Below, piece by piece: positions 1 through 12,377 of a stretch of 64,000 nt of DNA. Each line of letters opens with the position of its first letter. Position 1 is the stretch's first letter. The notes beneath the pieces were generated by a model. The model was given only the letters and a program-made list of their open reading frames with translations, did no database searches and was not told where the DNA came from. Location of the stretch: contig NC_081413.1 of assembly GCF_030272615.1 (NCBI RefSeq), forward strand, positions 338,426,802-338,490,801, read 5' to 3'. The position numbers were made by a program, and so were the translations under genes. This stretch comes from Cryptomeria japonica (taxonomy: Eukaryota > Streptophyta > Pinopsida > Cupressales > Cupressaceae).

Positions 1-430
1 GATCATGTCTTATGCAGGATGAATCCTTCCTGAAACTAGACGTTGTGATCTGATCATGTCTTATACAGGATGAATCCTTCCTGAAACCAGATGCTCTTAT
101 CATCTCTTATAGAGGATGAATCCTTCCTGAAACCGGACGCTCTGATCATGTCTTATACAGGATGAATCCTTCCTGAAACCAGACGTTCGTTGTGATTGAT
201 CATGTCTTATATAGGATGAATCCTTCCTGAAACCAGACGTTATGATCAATCATGTCTTATACAGGATGAATCCTTCCTGAAACCAAACACTCTTATCATG
301 TCTTATACAGGATGAATCCTTTCTGAAACCAGACGTTGTGATCAATCATGTCTTATACAAGATGAATCCTTCCTGAAACCAAACACTTTGATCATCTTTG
401 TCTTATACATGATGAATTCTTCTTGAAACC
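1..430 (+). repeat. Minisatellite, about nine copies of a ~49-bp unit
   Basis: The unit contains tcttatacaggatgaatcct followed by ttcctgaaaccagacg and recurs near 1, 52, 99, 143, 197, 245, 294, 341 and 390 with small length changes. It lies just upstream of a polypurine tract and 3' LTR, so it is part of the 3' untranslated region of element C. Plant Tat-lineage Ty3 elements are known for hypervariable tandem repeats in this place, which can seed satellites. The array probably continues left of the window. Confidence 0.9.
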
Positions 431-656
431 AGACTGAATCTAGATCTTATCAATCGAATCAAATCAAATATATCAGGATATCAATTTTGCAAAACTCCAA
501 AGATCAAATACCTCAATTGATCTCCCGAGGGGGCATCACCATACCGTAATCTATAAATCAAGAGCTAGGGCATCCTATCAAACCAATATCAGCATCAAAA
601 CAAGATTATTCTTTGAATCAATGTGTCATCACACCTCACTTCAAAGAGGGGCAAAA
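431..656 (+). other. 3' untranslated region and polypurine tract of Ty3 element C
   Basis: No gene here. A block at 521-536 (tctcccgagggggcat) and the polypurine tract aaagaggggcaaaa at 643-656 stand directly before the LTR. The same two blocks occur in the same order before the LTR of element E at 59453-59468 and 60496-60509, so C and E belong to one lineage. Confidence 0.75.
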
Positions 657-1772
657 TGTAGACACTTAAGAATAATTATTTTAATTATTTTTAATTCCTC
701 ACATAATTAATTAATTAATTATGTTAATTAAAATTCTTCTCAATATTAATTAAATATAATTAATATTGTCACTATAGCATATGATTTATTTAATAAATAA
801 ATCCCTTTCTTTATTCTTCTAAAAAATCAAATCCTCACAAATCTTCCTCTTAGCTAATTAATTTCAATTAATTAGTTAACCTACATGATTCCTACAAATC
901 ATCTTCTTAATTCATCATTAACCTGATAAATTCTTCTAGAAACTCCCTAAACTCACTTAACATTATTCTTCTAATTTTTTATTCCCTCCACTCATTCTCT
1001 CTCCTAGTCAAATTCTCCTACAAATATAAATCCCACCTAACATTTCCTCTAATCCCTCTCCTAATGAGTCATTAATGGCTAATCATCATGATTAGCCACA
1101 AAGTCAACTCTTTGTCTTTTCATCCAGGCACTAGCTTTAAATGCTCTTTTTCTAGATGAATGTAAGATTTTCAAAATCTCACATTCCTCTAGGCATTTCC
1201 CTCTCCCAAGGAATTTTTAATTCCTTTTTATCTTCTAATCCCCATAATATCCATTTTTGGATTATTTTTAGTTCTTCCAATGCATCTTGTAGAGTGTGGA
1301 GATACGAAATGCCTTTAAGGCATATTTCTTGGTCTCCACACCCTCTCTTGGAGCTTGTGTGAGCTCATAAGTAAATCTTAGCCCTTCATCTTGAATTCAT
1401 CCTAGCCATCCATTTTCCTCTCCTCTTCCTATAAAATAGGGTTCCATCCCTTCATTCAAAACATCTTGAAATCCAGTAAGCTTATGCTGCCCTTTTGAGC
1501 CCAGGAAATCATCTTGGTAACTTGATCATCTCATCCTTATCATTCATCCTTATCATTTGTGCACAATATTGCAGAGCCATCCACATCCAGCAACCAAAGG
1601 AGCACATCAAGTGGAGCATTATCAAGGGGCACCTTCGCTTCATCAAGCTCAATCCGAAGGAGAAGGTAAAATAGCAAGGTGAAATGGCCTTTTAATGATA
1701 TTTTAGCATTCTACATGTTTATTTCGTTATGTTTTGATCAGTTTACCTTTCAAATTTGTTTTCCCCTCTTCA
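657..1772 (+). mobile_element. 3' LTR of Ty3/Tat-like element C
   Basis: It starts TGTAGACAC right after the polypurine tract and is about 1.1 kb, the same length as the related LTR at 60510-61622. The U3 is AT-rich. A TATA box (tataaaata) is at 1430-1438 and a possible splice donor (gaag/gtaaaat) at 1665/1666, matching the position of gaag/gtaatg in the E LTR. The right boundary is inferred: the sequence ends cttca at 1772 exactly where homology to the minus-strand LTR B begins, so C was probably inserted into B. The body of C lies left of the window. Confidence 0.7.
1430..1438 (+). promoter_or_regulatory. Putative TATA box of LTR C
   Basis: The sequence tataaaata lies about 770 bp into the LTR, in a plausible place for the U3/R boundary. 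This is seen in sequence only; no transcript evidence. Confidence 0.5.
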
Positions 1773-3240
1773 CATTCCTAATTAAATCTTTAGGGAACTG
1801 AAATTGATGAGGCTTACCTTTACAGACCGCCCTCTTTCTAAACATGCCATTCAAAAAGTCCTCAGGGTCTGCACATCTTAAAACTATAGTTGATAGCCTA
1901 TATGGCTTAAAGAATTCTTCAAAATATTTCCAGCCACCTTTGGTGATTACAAAATGGTGGGCCATGGTGATAGTTGGGAAAATGGTCCCCTTACCCCTAT
2001 TAGTAAGCTTTGCCTCTTGTACTCCTCCAATTTGTCTCAATACTTTTACAATTCCTATTTTCAATGGGACCTGATAGGGTAGTAGATAGGGAGTACCTTT
2101 GAAACCATACACTCTGAAAATAGTAGAAACAGGGTACAAATACATGTCTCCTCAATTGTGAACAATTTCAATGCCCTCTGCAAACTCTTTAGGTCTGAGG
2201 AATTCCAAAAGAGCCTTAGGAATCCTAGGGTTTTCTGTGCATAAAAGAATTCTAATCTTGGATGCAAAGCATCTATCAAACTTTAGAAAACTAGCATCTT
2301 CTCTATCCCAAGATAAAACAGTGCTCCAAAGTTGGACCGAAATCTCTTCCTTATCCTTTACCTAAACCAAGTCCATTTCCTTTGCAAAGTAGTCAGCACC
2401 TTTGAACAAAAACATATGCATTAACAGGGAGTACCATCCAAACAACCTATCTACCTTACCATTCTTTATCCCTACATGAATTGCATCAGTAAGGTATGGG
2501 GAATAATCAAATGTTATTGCTAGGGAGGGGTTTAGAATTAGTTTAATCATTAGCATGTAATGGGTTGGCATGTTTCTCTCAGCATCTTCCCCAAAGATAT
2601 GACATAGTGCCCAATACATACCCTTAGCTCTCAGAGTAAATAAATTGAGGGAGAATGGTTCCATTATACTGGGGCCTACAACTGTCAACCCTCCTATATT
2701 AACAAATAATTCTTTCAATGGGCCACTCCTAAGATGATCCCTTTTTGGATTGTAGACATCAGCTAATGACTCAAAGTCAATAGGCTCTAACAAATTGGAA
2801 GCCTCGTTGAGTTTAAACATGTTTCTGAATTCATTATCTTTTATTTCAATCAAGGCTGATCCCTTCACACTCCTGATACATCTTGCTATAGGGTCATAAT
2901 TCTGTGCAATTATGGTCAAAAACTCTTTATCCATGAATACACCAGGGACCACAAGCTTCCCCACATCCAATTCCCATATGCTATTCAAAGGGGCTAGGGA
3001 ATGTCTCTGCCCAAAACCTACTTTGAATAGTCCTAAACCTGACATCTCTATTTCAGGGTCCCTTAACCAATTTTCTTTATCATATAGGCCATCCCCAATT
3101 CTTAGACAAGGGTTCTTTGGTACTAATTTTTTGGCCTTAGCCCCAACATTGGTAGACATGGTTAACTGTTTTAAAAAATATTCACAAATATTCCTATCCT
3201 GGTAATTCACTTTTCCTATCAACTCCCTTCTTGGTGCCAT
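1773..3240 (-). pseudogene. LTR-encoded unknown protein, N-terminal part (copy in B)
   Basis: Starts MAPRRELIGKVNYQDRNIC and stays open for 292 codons to 2362, then continues in shifted frames to 1773, where C truncates it. It matches the ORF at 18592-22220 over its first ~530 codons, at about 80% identity. Many changes are conservative (D/E, I/V, K/R), which suggests past purifying selection. At the point where both A copies have TAG (5929, 19533) this copy has a Trp codon. I know no function. Motifs kept in all copies include GDGLYDK, RDHLRSGPLKE, GPSxMEPFSLNLFTLRAKGM and MPTHYMLMI. No signal peptide or membrane segment is evident. It is not a pol domain I recognise. Confidence 0.7.
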
Positions 3241-3549
3241 TTTGAATATGAAACTATACCAATTGAAACTAGCACGAACCTCTAATGAAACAATTTACAC
3301 ATCAAGAACTGAAATTAGACCAGAATTATCAAGAAATGACACAAAAACCTGTTATTTGCCTGAAGAAAAACCGCTCTGCAACAATTGCTCTGCAACAGAC
3401 TCTGATGAAATAATGCTAACAATCAAGTTTATGTGGACTCAAATACGGCAAGTTGGCATTGAATTTTAGGAATTAACTCCGCATGCTTCGGCCATCACCT
3501 CAAAATTGAATTCACAAACCGAATTCAAAAATAGGCTCCAACGGGTCAT

Positions 3550-4745
3550 AACTTCTCTGAGTATTTTTCTCTATTTTGCTCTTTCGCTATTTCGTAGAAC
3601 ATAAGACCTTTGCACTTTTCTTTCATGAAGCAATGCTGGTCATTTGATTATGAGAACTTACACTACCTTTATCTCTGTCTGATCTCTCTCTGTTAGTGTC
3701 GGGCCCTACCTTCTTTTCGCTATTTCGTGGGCTTTAACACTCATGCAGTTTTTCTTCACGAAGCAATGCCAACCATCAGATGAAGCTTTAACTGCCTAGT
3801 CTTTAACTCCAACAACGACTGTCAATCTCACTAACTAACCGCACCTCACCTTGAGGGCTAACAATTTTTGCTATTTCGCAAGACTTACACCACGTGCATC
3901 TTCGGGCCACAAAACAATGATGACCGTTGGATCGACCACAGGATGAATATCTTTTAACAAGCTTCAAACCATTTCAAGTGGGCCCTTTAACTCAAAGATC
4001 ACTCACGTCACCTCGTCACCGGTTAACAAACACCACATGGTAGTAGGCCATTCACCCAAGCAGTTCCATCGGGTTCCATTCTAAATCCGCCACGTGCTTT
4101 TCTTCACTATTCTCCACATAATTGGCAGTTGAAACAATGTGGGCCCTCAACAACACTTTAGAGCCACGTGTACTGGACATGTCACTATTGCATTCCATGA
4201 AACACACCATATATCCTGCCACTTCATGATTTCGTGTGAGTGCCACCTGTCTTTCACCATTTCATGATGACTAACTTGCGATCATCTTGTCTTCGTGAAT
4301 CCATGCGGGCCGCTAGATCTCAGGAACTTTCCTGTTGTTTATCCTTTCTATGACCACCTCACTAGGGCCCACCACCTTTTGGCTACTTCATGAAAGGTAG
4401 AACACATGCATCTTCTGGCTGCGAAAAAATGTGAGCCGTTGATCCTTTTCAAACCGATCACCCTTTAACTAGGGAAGCTGCTCACCTCTGGGACCTGCCA
4501 CATATTTTTGCCATTTTGCAGGACTTACACCACGTGCATCTTATCCATATGAAACAATGCGAGCCACTAGATCATGATCAAGATACAGGTGTTTAATCTG
4601 ATGGTCAACTCACCTCCCAGGCCCACCTAGGCTTTTCTCTACTTTGTGAACATTAACCTGCTGGCAACTTCGCTTAACGAAACAACGACAGCCGCAAGAT
4701 TAGCAATGAGTTGCACCATATTTATGGGGCCCAAAAAACATTAGA
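3550..4745 (-). repeat. Degenerate U3 repeat array of LTR B
   Basis: About ten diverged units of 100-150 bp, each with a gctatttcgt/gaagtagcgaaa core and a cggttg/caacca block. CACGTG occurs at 3891, 4091, 4165 and 4531, and GGGCCC at 3701, 3980, 4141 and 4365. It is equivalent to 16990-18260 in A. It precedes the ORF start, where promoter elements would be expected. No ORF is supported here. Confidence 0.65.
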
Positions 4746-5036
4746 ACAAGGTAAAATAAATGCGCATAAATTTAAAAAATTAAGGGACTGCCTAAGGAAA
4801 TAACTAATGGGGGGACACTTCTCATGACACACCGACCCTTGTTTAAGTGACAAAAGTAACGCATGAATAGAATCATAAGGGTTTTTCTCAAAAAATTGGA
4901 AGGGTTAGAACTCAAACTTAAACCTTCTTCTGACCTAAGACAATCAGAGGCAACAAGGCCATACCAAACTCAATGTTTTGCAGACTTTTAGCCAATTATG
5001 GAACAAAGAATATCCATTTTTTAAACAGTGATAACA

Positions 5037-8000
5037 GGAACATATGTGATGACTTCCTGGAACAACTAACCATGTCTACCAATGCTATGCCCAAGACTAA
5101 AGAATTGGTACCAAAAAACCATCGTTTAAGAATTGGAGATGGTCTATATGATAAAGGCAATTGGTTAAGGGATCTACAGATAGGGATATCAGGTCTAAGA
5201 CTTTTCAAGGTAGGTTTTGGTCAGAGACATTCCCCTGCCCCATTAAATAGTATATGGGGATTGGATGTGGGAAAGCTTATAGTCCCTGACGTCTTCATGG
5301 ATGTAGATTTGTTGACCCTGATTGCACAAAATTATGACCCTATAGCCAAATGTATCAGGATATAAAGGGAGCAGCCTTAATTGAGATTAATGATGATGAG
5401 TTCAGGAAGGTTTTCAAGCTCAGTGAAGTGTCCAATTATATAGAGCCTATAACCTTTGAGACACTTGCACATGTCTACAATGTGCAAAGGGATCACCTTA
5501 GGAGTGGCCCACTGAAAGAGTTTTTTGTCACAATAGGAGGGTTAACTATCGTAGGCCCCAGTACCATGGAACCTTTCTCCCTGAACTTGTTTACTCTAAC
5601 GGCTAAGGGCATGTATTGGTCACTTTGTCAGATTTTTGGAGAAGATGCTAAGAAAAACATGCCAACCCATTATATGCTAATGATAGCACAGATTCTGAAC
5701 CCCTCTCTGGCAGTAACATTTGACTATCTGCCTTACCTCACTGATGCAATTCATGAAGGGCTAGTAGGCATAAAAAATGGTAAGGTGGATAGGCCTTTTG
5801 GATGGTATTCCATTCTCATGCATATGTTCTTATTTAAAGGTGCTGATTATTTTGCTAGTGAAATGGAACTCATAAAGAAAAAAGATGGTGAAGAGATGCC
5901 AGTGCAATTATGGAGCACCATTCTATCCTAGGATAGAGAAGATGCCAGTTACCTAAAGTTTGATAGATTATTTGCATCTAAAATCAAGATTGTTTTGTGC
6001 ACAGAAAACCCTAGGATCCCAAAGGCTCTTTTGGAGTTCCTTGGGCCTAAAGAGTTTGTTGAAGGTATTAAAATTATTCATAATTGGGCTAATATGTATT
6101 TGTACCCTATTTCTATAGTTTTCAGATTTTATGGTTTCAGAGGTACTCCATATTTATTGCCTTATCAAGTCCAATTGAAGATAGGGATTGCAGAAGTCTT
6201 AAGGCAGATTGGAGGTGTGCAAGAGGCAGAGCTGATAAATAGGGGTAAAGGGACTATTTTCCCAACTATTACCATGGCCCATCATTTTGTGATCACCAAA
6301 GGTGGCTGGAAGTATTTTGAAGAATTATTTAAACCATATCGGTTGTCTACTATGGTTTCAAGATTTGCAGACCTAGAAGATTTTTTCAATGGCATGTTTA
6401 GAAAGACAGCAATATGTAAAGGTAGGTTGTACCAATTTCATTTCCTTGAAGATCTGATTAGGAATGAATTCAATTTGGATGAGCAAGAATTGAGGAAAGA
6501 GAAGTGGGTGGCATACAAAAGGGCTCTTGACTTCACTCATCAATTTGATAGTAGTTATGACCCTCTTTCTAGATTTAATCCCTTTGAGGAAAAAATAAAA
6601 TTCTTAATTCTTTATTTTGAAGACCTCATGCAAACTTTGAAGGAAAAGAGGGAGGCTATTATGAGAAATGATCTTGACAGGGTTAGACCAGTTCTAGCTA
6701 AGCCTGCCTTTGCTAAGGCCATCCCACTGGGTGATTATGTAATGCACAAGAAATCAAAATACAATGTGATGATACCAGTGACTAGTGAGCCTTCTACTTC
6801 AAGAGGGAAAAGAGCAATTTAAGATGTCATTGACATCTAAGACTCCCCTAAAAGGCAAAGAGTGGGGAAGGAAGTGGAAACCAATGAGCCTCAGTATAGT
6901 CCATCTCAATCCCTTGTCCACATAGGAGATGACTAGGCAGTGGCCGAACAATTGTTATAGTTAGGGAGTCTCGAGGAGATTGCCTACACATATGAGGAAA
7001 CACAAGAGGGCATGCCAGAAGAGCCACCTAGTGCTGAGATGAACGTGACTGAAGGTGAGTTCAAAGGTAAAGAGTTAGACCCAAATGAAAAGCAAGCCAG
7101 TGAGGAGTTCTTGGTTGATGGTAACTTTGTTACAACAAGGGCCTTCATGCAATTTGTATGGAAACAAAACATTGAACAGTTTAAGGAAAGATGTGAAAAA
7201 AGGAAGAATGAGTGTAAGTTTGGTGGAGGAAGAGGTAAAACAAGAAATGATTGAACAATTCAAGGCCATTACTCCTGAAAAGGGAAGAGAGATGGTATCA
7301 AAGGCTGGTGTTTTAATCCTCCCTGAGTGGGATATAGCTGATGCTTTGGTACTTGAAGTGGTTAGGAAAGAAACCAAGCCTATGGAAGGAGTGACATTCA
7401 GCAAAGATAATGTTTCTTTAGTCATGTGGTCATTGAAAAAGGATGAAAATAGAAGAAGGAAAGATGCCTTAGATTCTAGTTTCCTAGGAGGTATGATTGT
7501 GAAAAGAGTCCAAGATACAAGGGTGGTAGAAGCTGCTAGGACAGTTTTAGAAACTGCAAAATTTAGTGTAGTAGTGGTAGAAAAGGAGGCAAAGGAAAAA
7601 GCTAATCTCCAATTGAAATTGGAAACAATCTTGAAGGCTTATAATGAGGCCAAAGAAGGAATAGCTAATCGAGATAGCATCATTGCTAGACTTGAGACTC
7701 AGATGGCAGGACAACACCATCAAGGTGAGTCTTCTACTCTAATGATAGCTTCTTCTCCAGCAAGACCTCCACCTACAAGTCCTATCATAGAATATCCCCC
7801 TTCTCCTATACCTTTTGGTTTCCAACCTGCTGAAACTATTCAACATGAGTTGGAAAAGTTGAAATAGGCTCAAGCCTTGTTTGCAAGTAAATATGAGGAA
7901 AAGGTAAAGGCTACAATTTTGAAATTTGCTGATTCAGTTAGGGCCTCTGTCATTTATATTTCTATGAAGAGGATTCTGAATATTTTGACTGAATTAAGAG

Positions 8001-8605
8001 AAGATGAGACCACTTTAGAACCTATTTTGAATAAGTGGATGCCTAGGCGAAAGGAGTTAGAGCTTATGTCTTCATCTCATGCAGATGCAGAGGCAAATGA
8101 TAGTCTCAGATCCACTTGTGAATTCATAAAAGAAATGAATATACTCTTAAAAGAAAGGGCAGGTGTGAAGAGAAAAGCCCAATTATACAGGAAAGAATAT
8201 TCTGATCACAAGTATGAGTTGTTTCCCGAGGGTTTTGTTGGTCCGAATCAATTAAAAGAGGAGAAGACATGGCTGGAAGAGTTGGACCACAACTTGTCCC
8301 AAAGGGTAAATGAAATCATCAATACTGATGACACATCCTTATTTGTCAAGACAATTGAGGAGATTGAAAAGGTAAAGTCACATTATGGTTTCATAGAAAT
8401 AGAGATTGGGCAGTTAAGGGTCACTTGGAAAAGGATAGAAGGAATGAAGAAGAATATTGTTAGCTTTTCTTGGCCGAATGATGATGTGTTCTAGAAATGG
8501 AAGGACAAATATGCCAGACAACAAAAAGATATTCCAAAACAGTTAAAAGATGTTGCAGTGGGACAACAAGCTGAAAAGGTCGTTGATATTGAAAAGGAGT
8601 TGTAA
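5037..8605 (+). pseudogene. LTR-encoded unknown protein (copy in 5' LTR of A)
   Basis: This copy lacks about 15 N-terminal codons, replaced at 5037 by element B. The reading runs to TAA at 8603-8605, with a frameshift near 5360 and in-frame stops at 5929, 6820, 6934, 7866 and 8492 among others. Regions: N-terminal globular part (to ~5930), a block starting TENPRIPKALLEFL (from 5995), a linker with SPKRQR near 6850, PEKGREMVSKAG near 7275, and a long charged coiled coil from ~7500 to the end. The stops at 5929 and 6934 are shared with the 3' LTR copy, so they were present when A inserted, or arose in parallel. Function unknown; the amino-acid pattern suggests a structural or nucleic-acid-associated accessory protein, but that is inference. 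Confidence 0.75.
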
Positions 8606-9535
8606 CTATTTTTTTTTGAGAAGATTGCGATTTGTTACAAATTTTCCTAGGAATGTCTGAAGCTTGTATGCATTCATAATGCTATAAATGGATACCAGGA
8701 CTAATGAAAAATGATCACAAGAAATTTTGTAAAGAAACTCTGGAGAAATATATCTGGGTTTTTCTAGCTATCACAAAGAATACTTTGAATCATGTAAGAT
8801 TAATTTTCAAAAATAAATATAAAGATGTAGATCAACACTTTTTAACCCTAAATTTGTATTGTCTTCTAGTGTGCATTTGTTAATTTACTGGTTTCATTTG
8901 AATAATCTAGGGTTATTTGATTGAACATGGATTGCAAGGCAGTCATACTGATATGTTTCTAGCTTTTCTTTTCAAGGGAGAGGAATTAAATATGCTTGAA
9001 ATATCTCTACCAGTAAATAGATTGTTTGCTTACTTTGAATTTGATGAATGGTTTTAGTTTTTAGAGGATAAAACTCATGTATATGTCAAGCATGTATGGG
9101 GTTAGCTAAGGCCAAGGTGGTGAAATGTACAGGATTATTCAGTTTTGGAGTTCTAACTTGAGTTGGCTGACTCTGTAGCCTGAATAAGGCACTGGTATTC
9201 AATTGTGGGATTCTTTTTACCTTTCTTGAAGATCAATATTGAAAATGGACACAAGTTTTCTTTTTAATGTTGCAGTTTCATTGAGGTGATGAAATCCATG
9301 GGTTTTTTGACACTGGTATACTGTGGATCTTAATCTTAAAGTGTGAAACTATTCACAGAAGGTATACCCACCTGGACTTTGGATAAGTTCAAAGTGTAGA
9401 AGGTTTTGAAACCTTGTTATATGTTATTTTCGAGTTCTATTTCTCTGATCTCTTCATATGCAAACAAAGTTACTTGATTTTACTAGAAAAGTGGCAACTT
9501 TGCTAGGGAATAGTCATAGTGTGCTTTATGTTACA
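8606..9535 (+). other. LTR A tail (presumed R/U5) downstream of the ORF
   Basis: No ORF of note. The block is repeated at 22221-23098 with over 90% identity by eye. It is AT-rich and ends at the LTR terminus at 9535. I cannot place the transcription start or polyadenylation site. Confidence 0.6.
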
Positions 9536-9538
9536 GAT

Positions 9539-9556
9539 TGGTGCCTGAATTGGTTC
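9539..9556 (+). promoter_or_regulatory. Putative primer-binding site of element A
   Basis: TGGTGCCTGAATTGGTTC begins three bases after the LTR end. TGG is the expected complement of a tRNA 3' CCA. TGGTGCC is close to lysine-type primer sites (TGGCGCC), but I cannot name the tRNA. Confidence 0.6.
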
Positions 9557-9772
9557 GGAAGTTTGTTCGGATACCTGTGTGTTGTGGAAGATTGCCTGAT
9601 CTCTCATTTATATTATCTTTCTCTTTGAGAATCTTCTTGATTTTGTTAAATCTTTGCAAGTGATTTGTTCAAGCTTGTTGTCTTATTTCCCACAGTCTTT
9701 GTGGGTGATGACTCTGATAAGTATAACCAGTGCTATTGAATAGGTGTAAATGTTTTAAGAAAAACAAGCACA

Positions 9773-12377
9773 ATGCAGAGAGGAAGGAACACCAGGTCAT
9801 TCATGAGGAATCATCCTCAAGAGACATTGCAAGAGGGATTACCTGAATAGGCACGAAGAGGCTAGAAAAGATCAGTTGTACATGAGCCATCTAATGCTTC
9901 TTGGGTACAAAATAGCATTAATATGGGTAAGTCATCTGATAGACCTATATATGCAAACTCAAATTCTTCCTCCCGTGAATCCGATTAGGACATTTTGGGT
10001 TTCCATTCTAGGTTATTGGGTAATAATGAGGATGTCCAAATCTTAAATCAGAAGATCTGTCATGCTAGTTTTTCTGGGAAGGACAAGAATAGTTCAAACA
10101 TCAAAATGGATTTTGTGCCTAGGACAATAGATGGAAATATTAGTTTAATTGATATAGACCAAGTCAATATATCAGATTATGAAGAAATGTTCCCTGATGA
10201 AGATAAGGTGTCCCGAGAAGTTGAGGCCCTTAATAGGAAAGTCCATCACTTAATATCTTTAAGAGCACAGAAGGAAGCAAATAAAGAAAAGGAAGTGAAA
10301 GCTAAACTGATTGAGAGGGATAGGCTTCTAAGGTAGATTGCTGATCTTGAGTTATTCACCCAAGAGAAAGCTAAAAGTGAGGATGAAGGTCCAGTCATCA
10401 GAGAGAATTTAGTTCCCAAAGTCAACCCTATGTACAAATCTGTTGTGCAACCAAATAGAGAGGTCTCAAGTGATCCACAACCTATTAGGAATAACATTGA
10501 CAAAGGAAAATAGAAGTGTATGGAAGATGGGTCTGGGTCTAAAACTACAATAGAAATCTCTTCTATGTTGTCTACACATGAGAAAGAGAAAGATATGATG
10601 AGGAAAGAGAAGGAAGACCTGCAAAAGGAATTAGAAAAGGCTAAATTAAAGGTAGCCAATCAAGAGGTTAAACAGAAAATTAGCTATCTAAAGGCTCCCC
10701 CTATAATTTTTCCTTCAGTGGACTCAACTAAACCTTTGCTTCATCCTACCCCACTCCCTCCAATAAAAATCCAATCAACCCCACCTACTAGTATTGTTCC
10801 TGTTAATCAAGTCCCCATTACAAATCAAAGTAGCCAAGCTCTTCCAATTTAGAATCCTAATGTGAGAATGAACATAGGTAACAACTTTACTGGTAACCAA
10901 TTCCAAAGAAGACCCATTAATCTGGAACTGTATAAGAAACTCTTTTTTAATGGAATCCTAGGGTACCCTAACCATGTTCCTACAGAATTGAGGGATAGAC
11001 TCCAAAAATTTGCTGGGAACAATGCAATCAGTACAGAAGAGCATTTAAAATCTTTTGGTGACTTAATCAATGATTATGAAATAGTAGATGAAGATGTCAT
11101 CATTAAATTGTTTGTACAGTCCTTAGTAGATGATGCAAGGGACTGGTACAGAGGTCTCCTTGTGAATAGCATTGGTCTTGGGAAGATTTTAAGAATTGTT
11201 TTCAAGAACAATATGGTGACAAAACAAATGTGAGCTTCCTGCTCAATGAGTTTAATAATATTAGAAAGTCTGATAATGAAATTGTCACAGATTTCAATGC
11301 TAGATTTCAGAAAGCAATGCATAGGCTATATCAAGTAATGAGGTTAGATGATAATATGTGTCTGAATACTTATTACAATGATTTTGATTCTAAAATGGCC
11401 TATATTCTTAGGGACAAAAACCCACACAGTTTGAGGGATGCTTTTAGAATTTCTATAAATGTGGAAAGTAATAGGAAAGCATCTGGGAAAGTAGGAAGAA
11501 GAACTAATGGTAGGCTGTGGCAAGAATCAAAACACCAACCCAATAAAGTTGCTAAAGAGAAAGACAAAATAGAGAAATTAGTGATTGCCATGAAATATCT
11601 TGCTGCCAAGGTGAGTAAAAATGATAAGCCTCATTACAATTGGCAAGATAGACCTCCTAGGTTGCATGACATGCCTTATAACACCACTTGGAAGGATGAC
11701 AAACCTCAAAATGAGAAGTCAAAAAACACTTAGAACCAAGATACCCCAGATCCTTTGAAAGGAGGAAATGTTCATAATATGGAGAATACTCCTTGGTGCA
11801 TGGCTTGTGATGGACCATATTCTCCTCATCAATGTGTTGTAGCTGAAGCCCTTGAAGAATCCATGAGAAAGGAGGTGAGCCTAATATTAACATGTTTGAA
11901 ACTATTATTGAAAGCGATGATTAGTATTCACAAAGTGAGTCCAGTGAGTATGATATGCTAAATAGTTATAGATCTTATCAAGGATAGTTGACACTTGATT
12001 GGCATCCCACTTTGAATGTGGTGACTATTGAAGATGAAGAAGTAAGAAATCTTATTAAAGCTGCCATAGCTAAAGCCAAGCATAATTACAACTTGAGAAG
12101 TAGTAAGAAGGATGGGGATCAAGGTGAACTTGGCTCAATGTTTATAAAAGAAGTATCCCAGAAGAAAGCAGCAAGTAGTGGTACTTTGCCTCAAGATGGT
12201 CAAGAAAAGAATAACCAAATTAAAGATGTAGCCAAGGGTATGGGTAATAATGCTACTAATGATGTACAAGGAATTGCCACAATGAAGAAGGCAAGTCAGC
12301 CTAAGACAGAGAATGTTAAGACTAATACTGGGTTGATTAATAATTCAACTTTTGATATGACTCAGGCTCTTACCTAG
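9773..12377 (+). pseudogene. gag: Gag of element A
   Basis: Starts at ATG 9773 (MQRGRNTRSF), 234 bp after the primer site. Parts in order: a low-complexity N-terminus; a charged coiled coil (~10240-10660); a Pro-rich stretch (~10690-10850); a capsid-like region (~10900-11480) with the retrotransposon-gag signature (NLELYKKLFFNG, then DDARDWYRGL, then FLLNEFNNIRKSDNE and a FNARF motif); and a Cys/His motif WCMACDGPYSPHQC at ~11790, which is not a standard CCHC knuckle. TAG stops lie near 9848, 9868, 9987, 10334, 10511, 10850, 11731 and 11985, and there are frameshifts near 11190 and 11890. It forms the particle core around element RNA in the family. Extent to 12377 is approximate; the C-terminal linker may belong to the polyprotein. 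Confidence 0.75.

Larger units (their letters stand above)
1773..5036 (-). mobile_element. Element B: 5' part of a large LTR (same family as A), minus strand
   Basis: Read on the minus strand it begins TGTTATCACTG at 5036 and aligns with 16684-20070 of the 3' LTR of A: first a unique stretch, then a degenerate repeat array, then the unknown ORF starting MAPRRE. It stops within the ORF at 1773 where LTR C begins. Its start matches the LTR terminus precisely and abuts element A's LTR interior at 5037, as expected for an insertion into A. It is a diverged copy, roughly 80% identical at the protein level. Confidence 0.75.
5037..9535 (+). mobile_element. 5' LTR of element A (left end missing)
   Basis: It aligns with 18636-23098 of the 3' LTR from ggaacatatg onward. 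It ends TTATGTTACA, with a primer-site-like sequence three bases later. The missing first ~1.95 kb should lie left of the B/C insertions. It contains the unknown ORF to 8605 and a 930-bp tail. Confidence 0.8.

Noticed and set aside
1-430. CRISPR-like array
   Set aside because: The repeats are tandem and there are no unique spacers; the setting is a plant retroelement 3' region.
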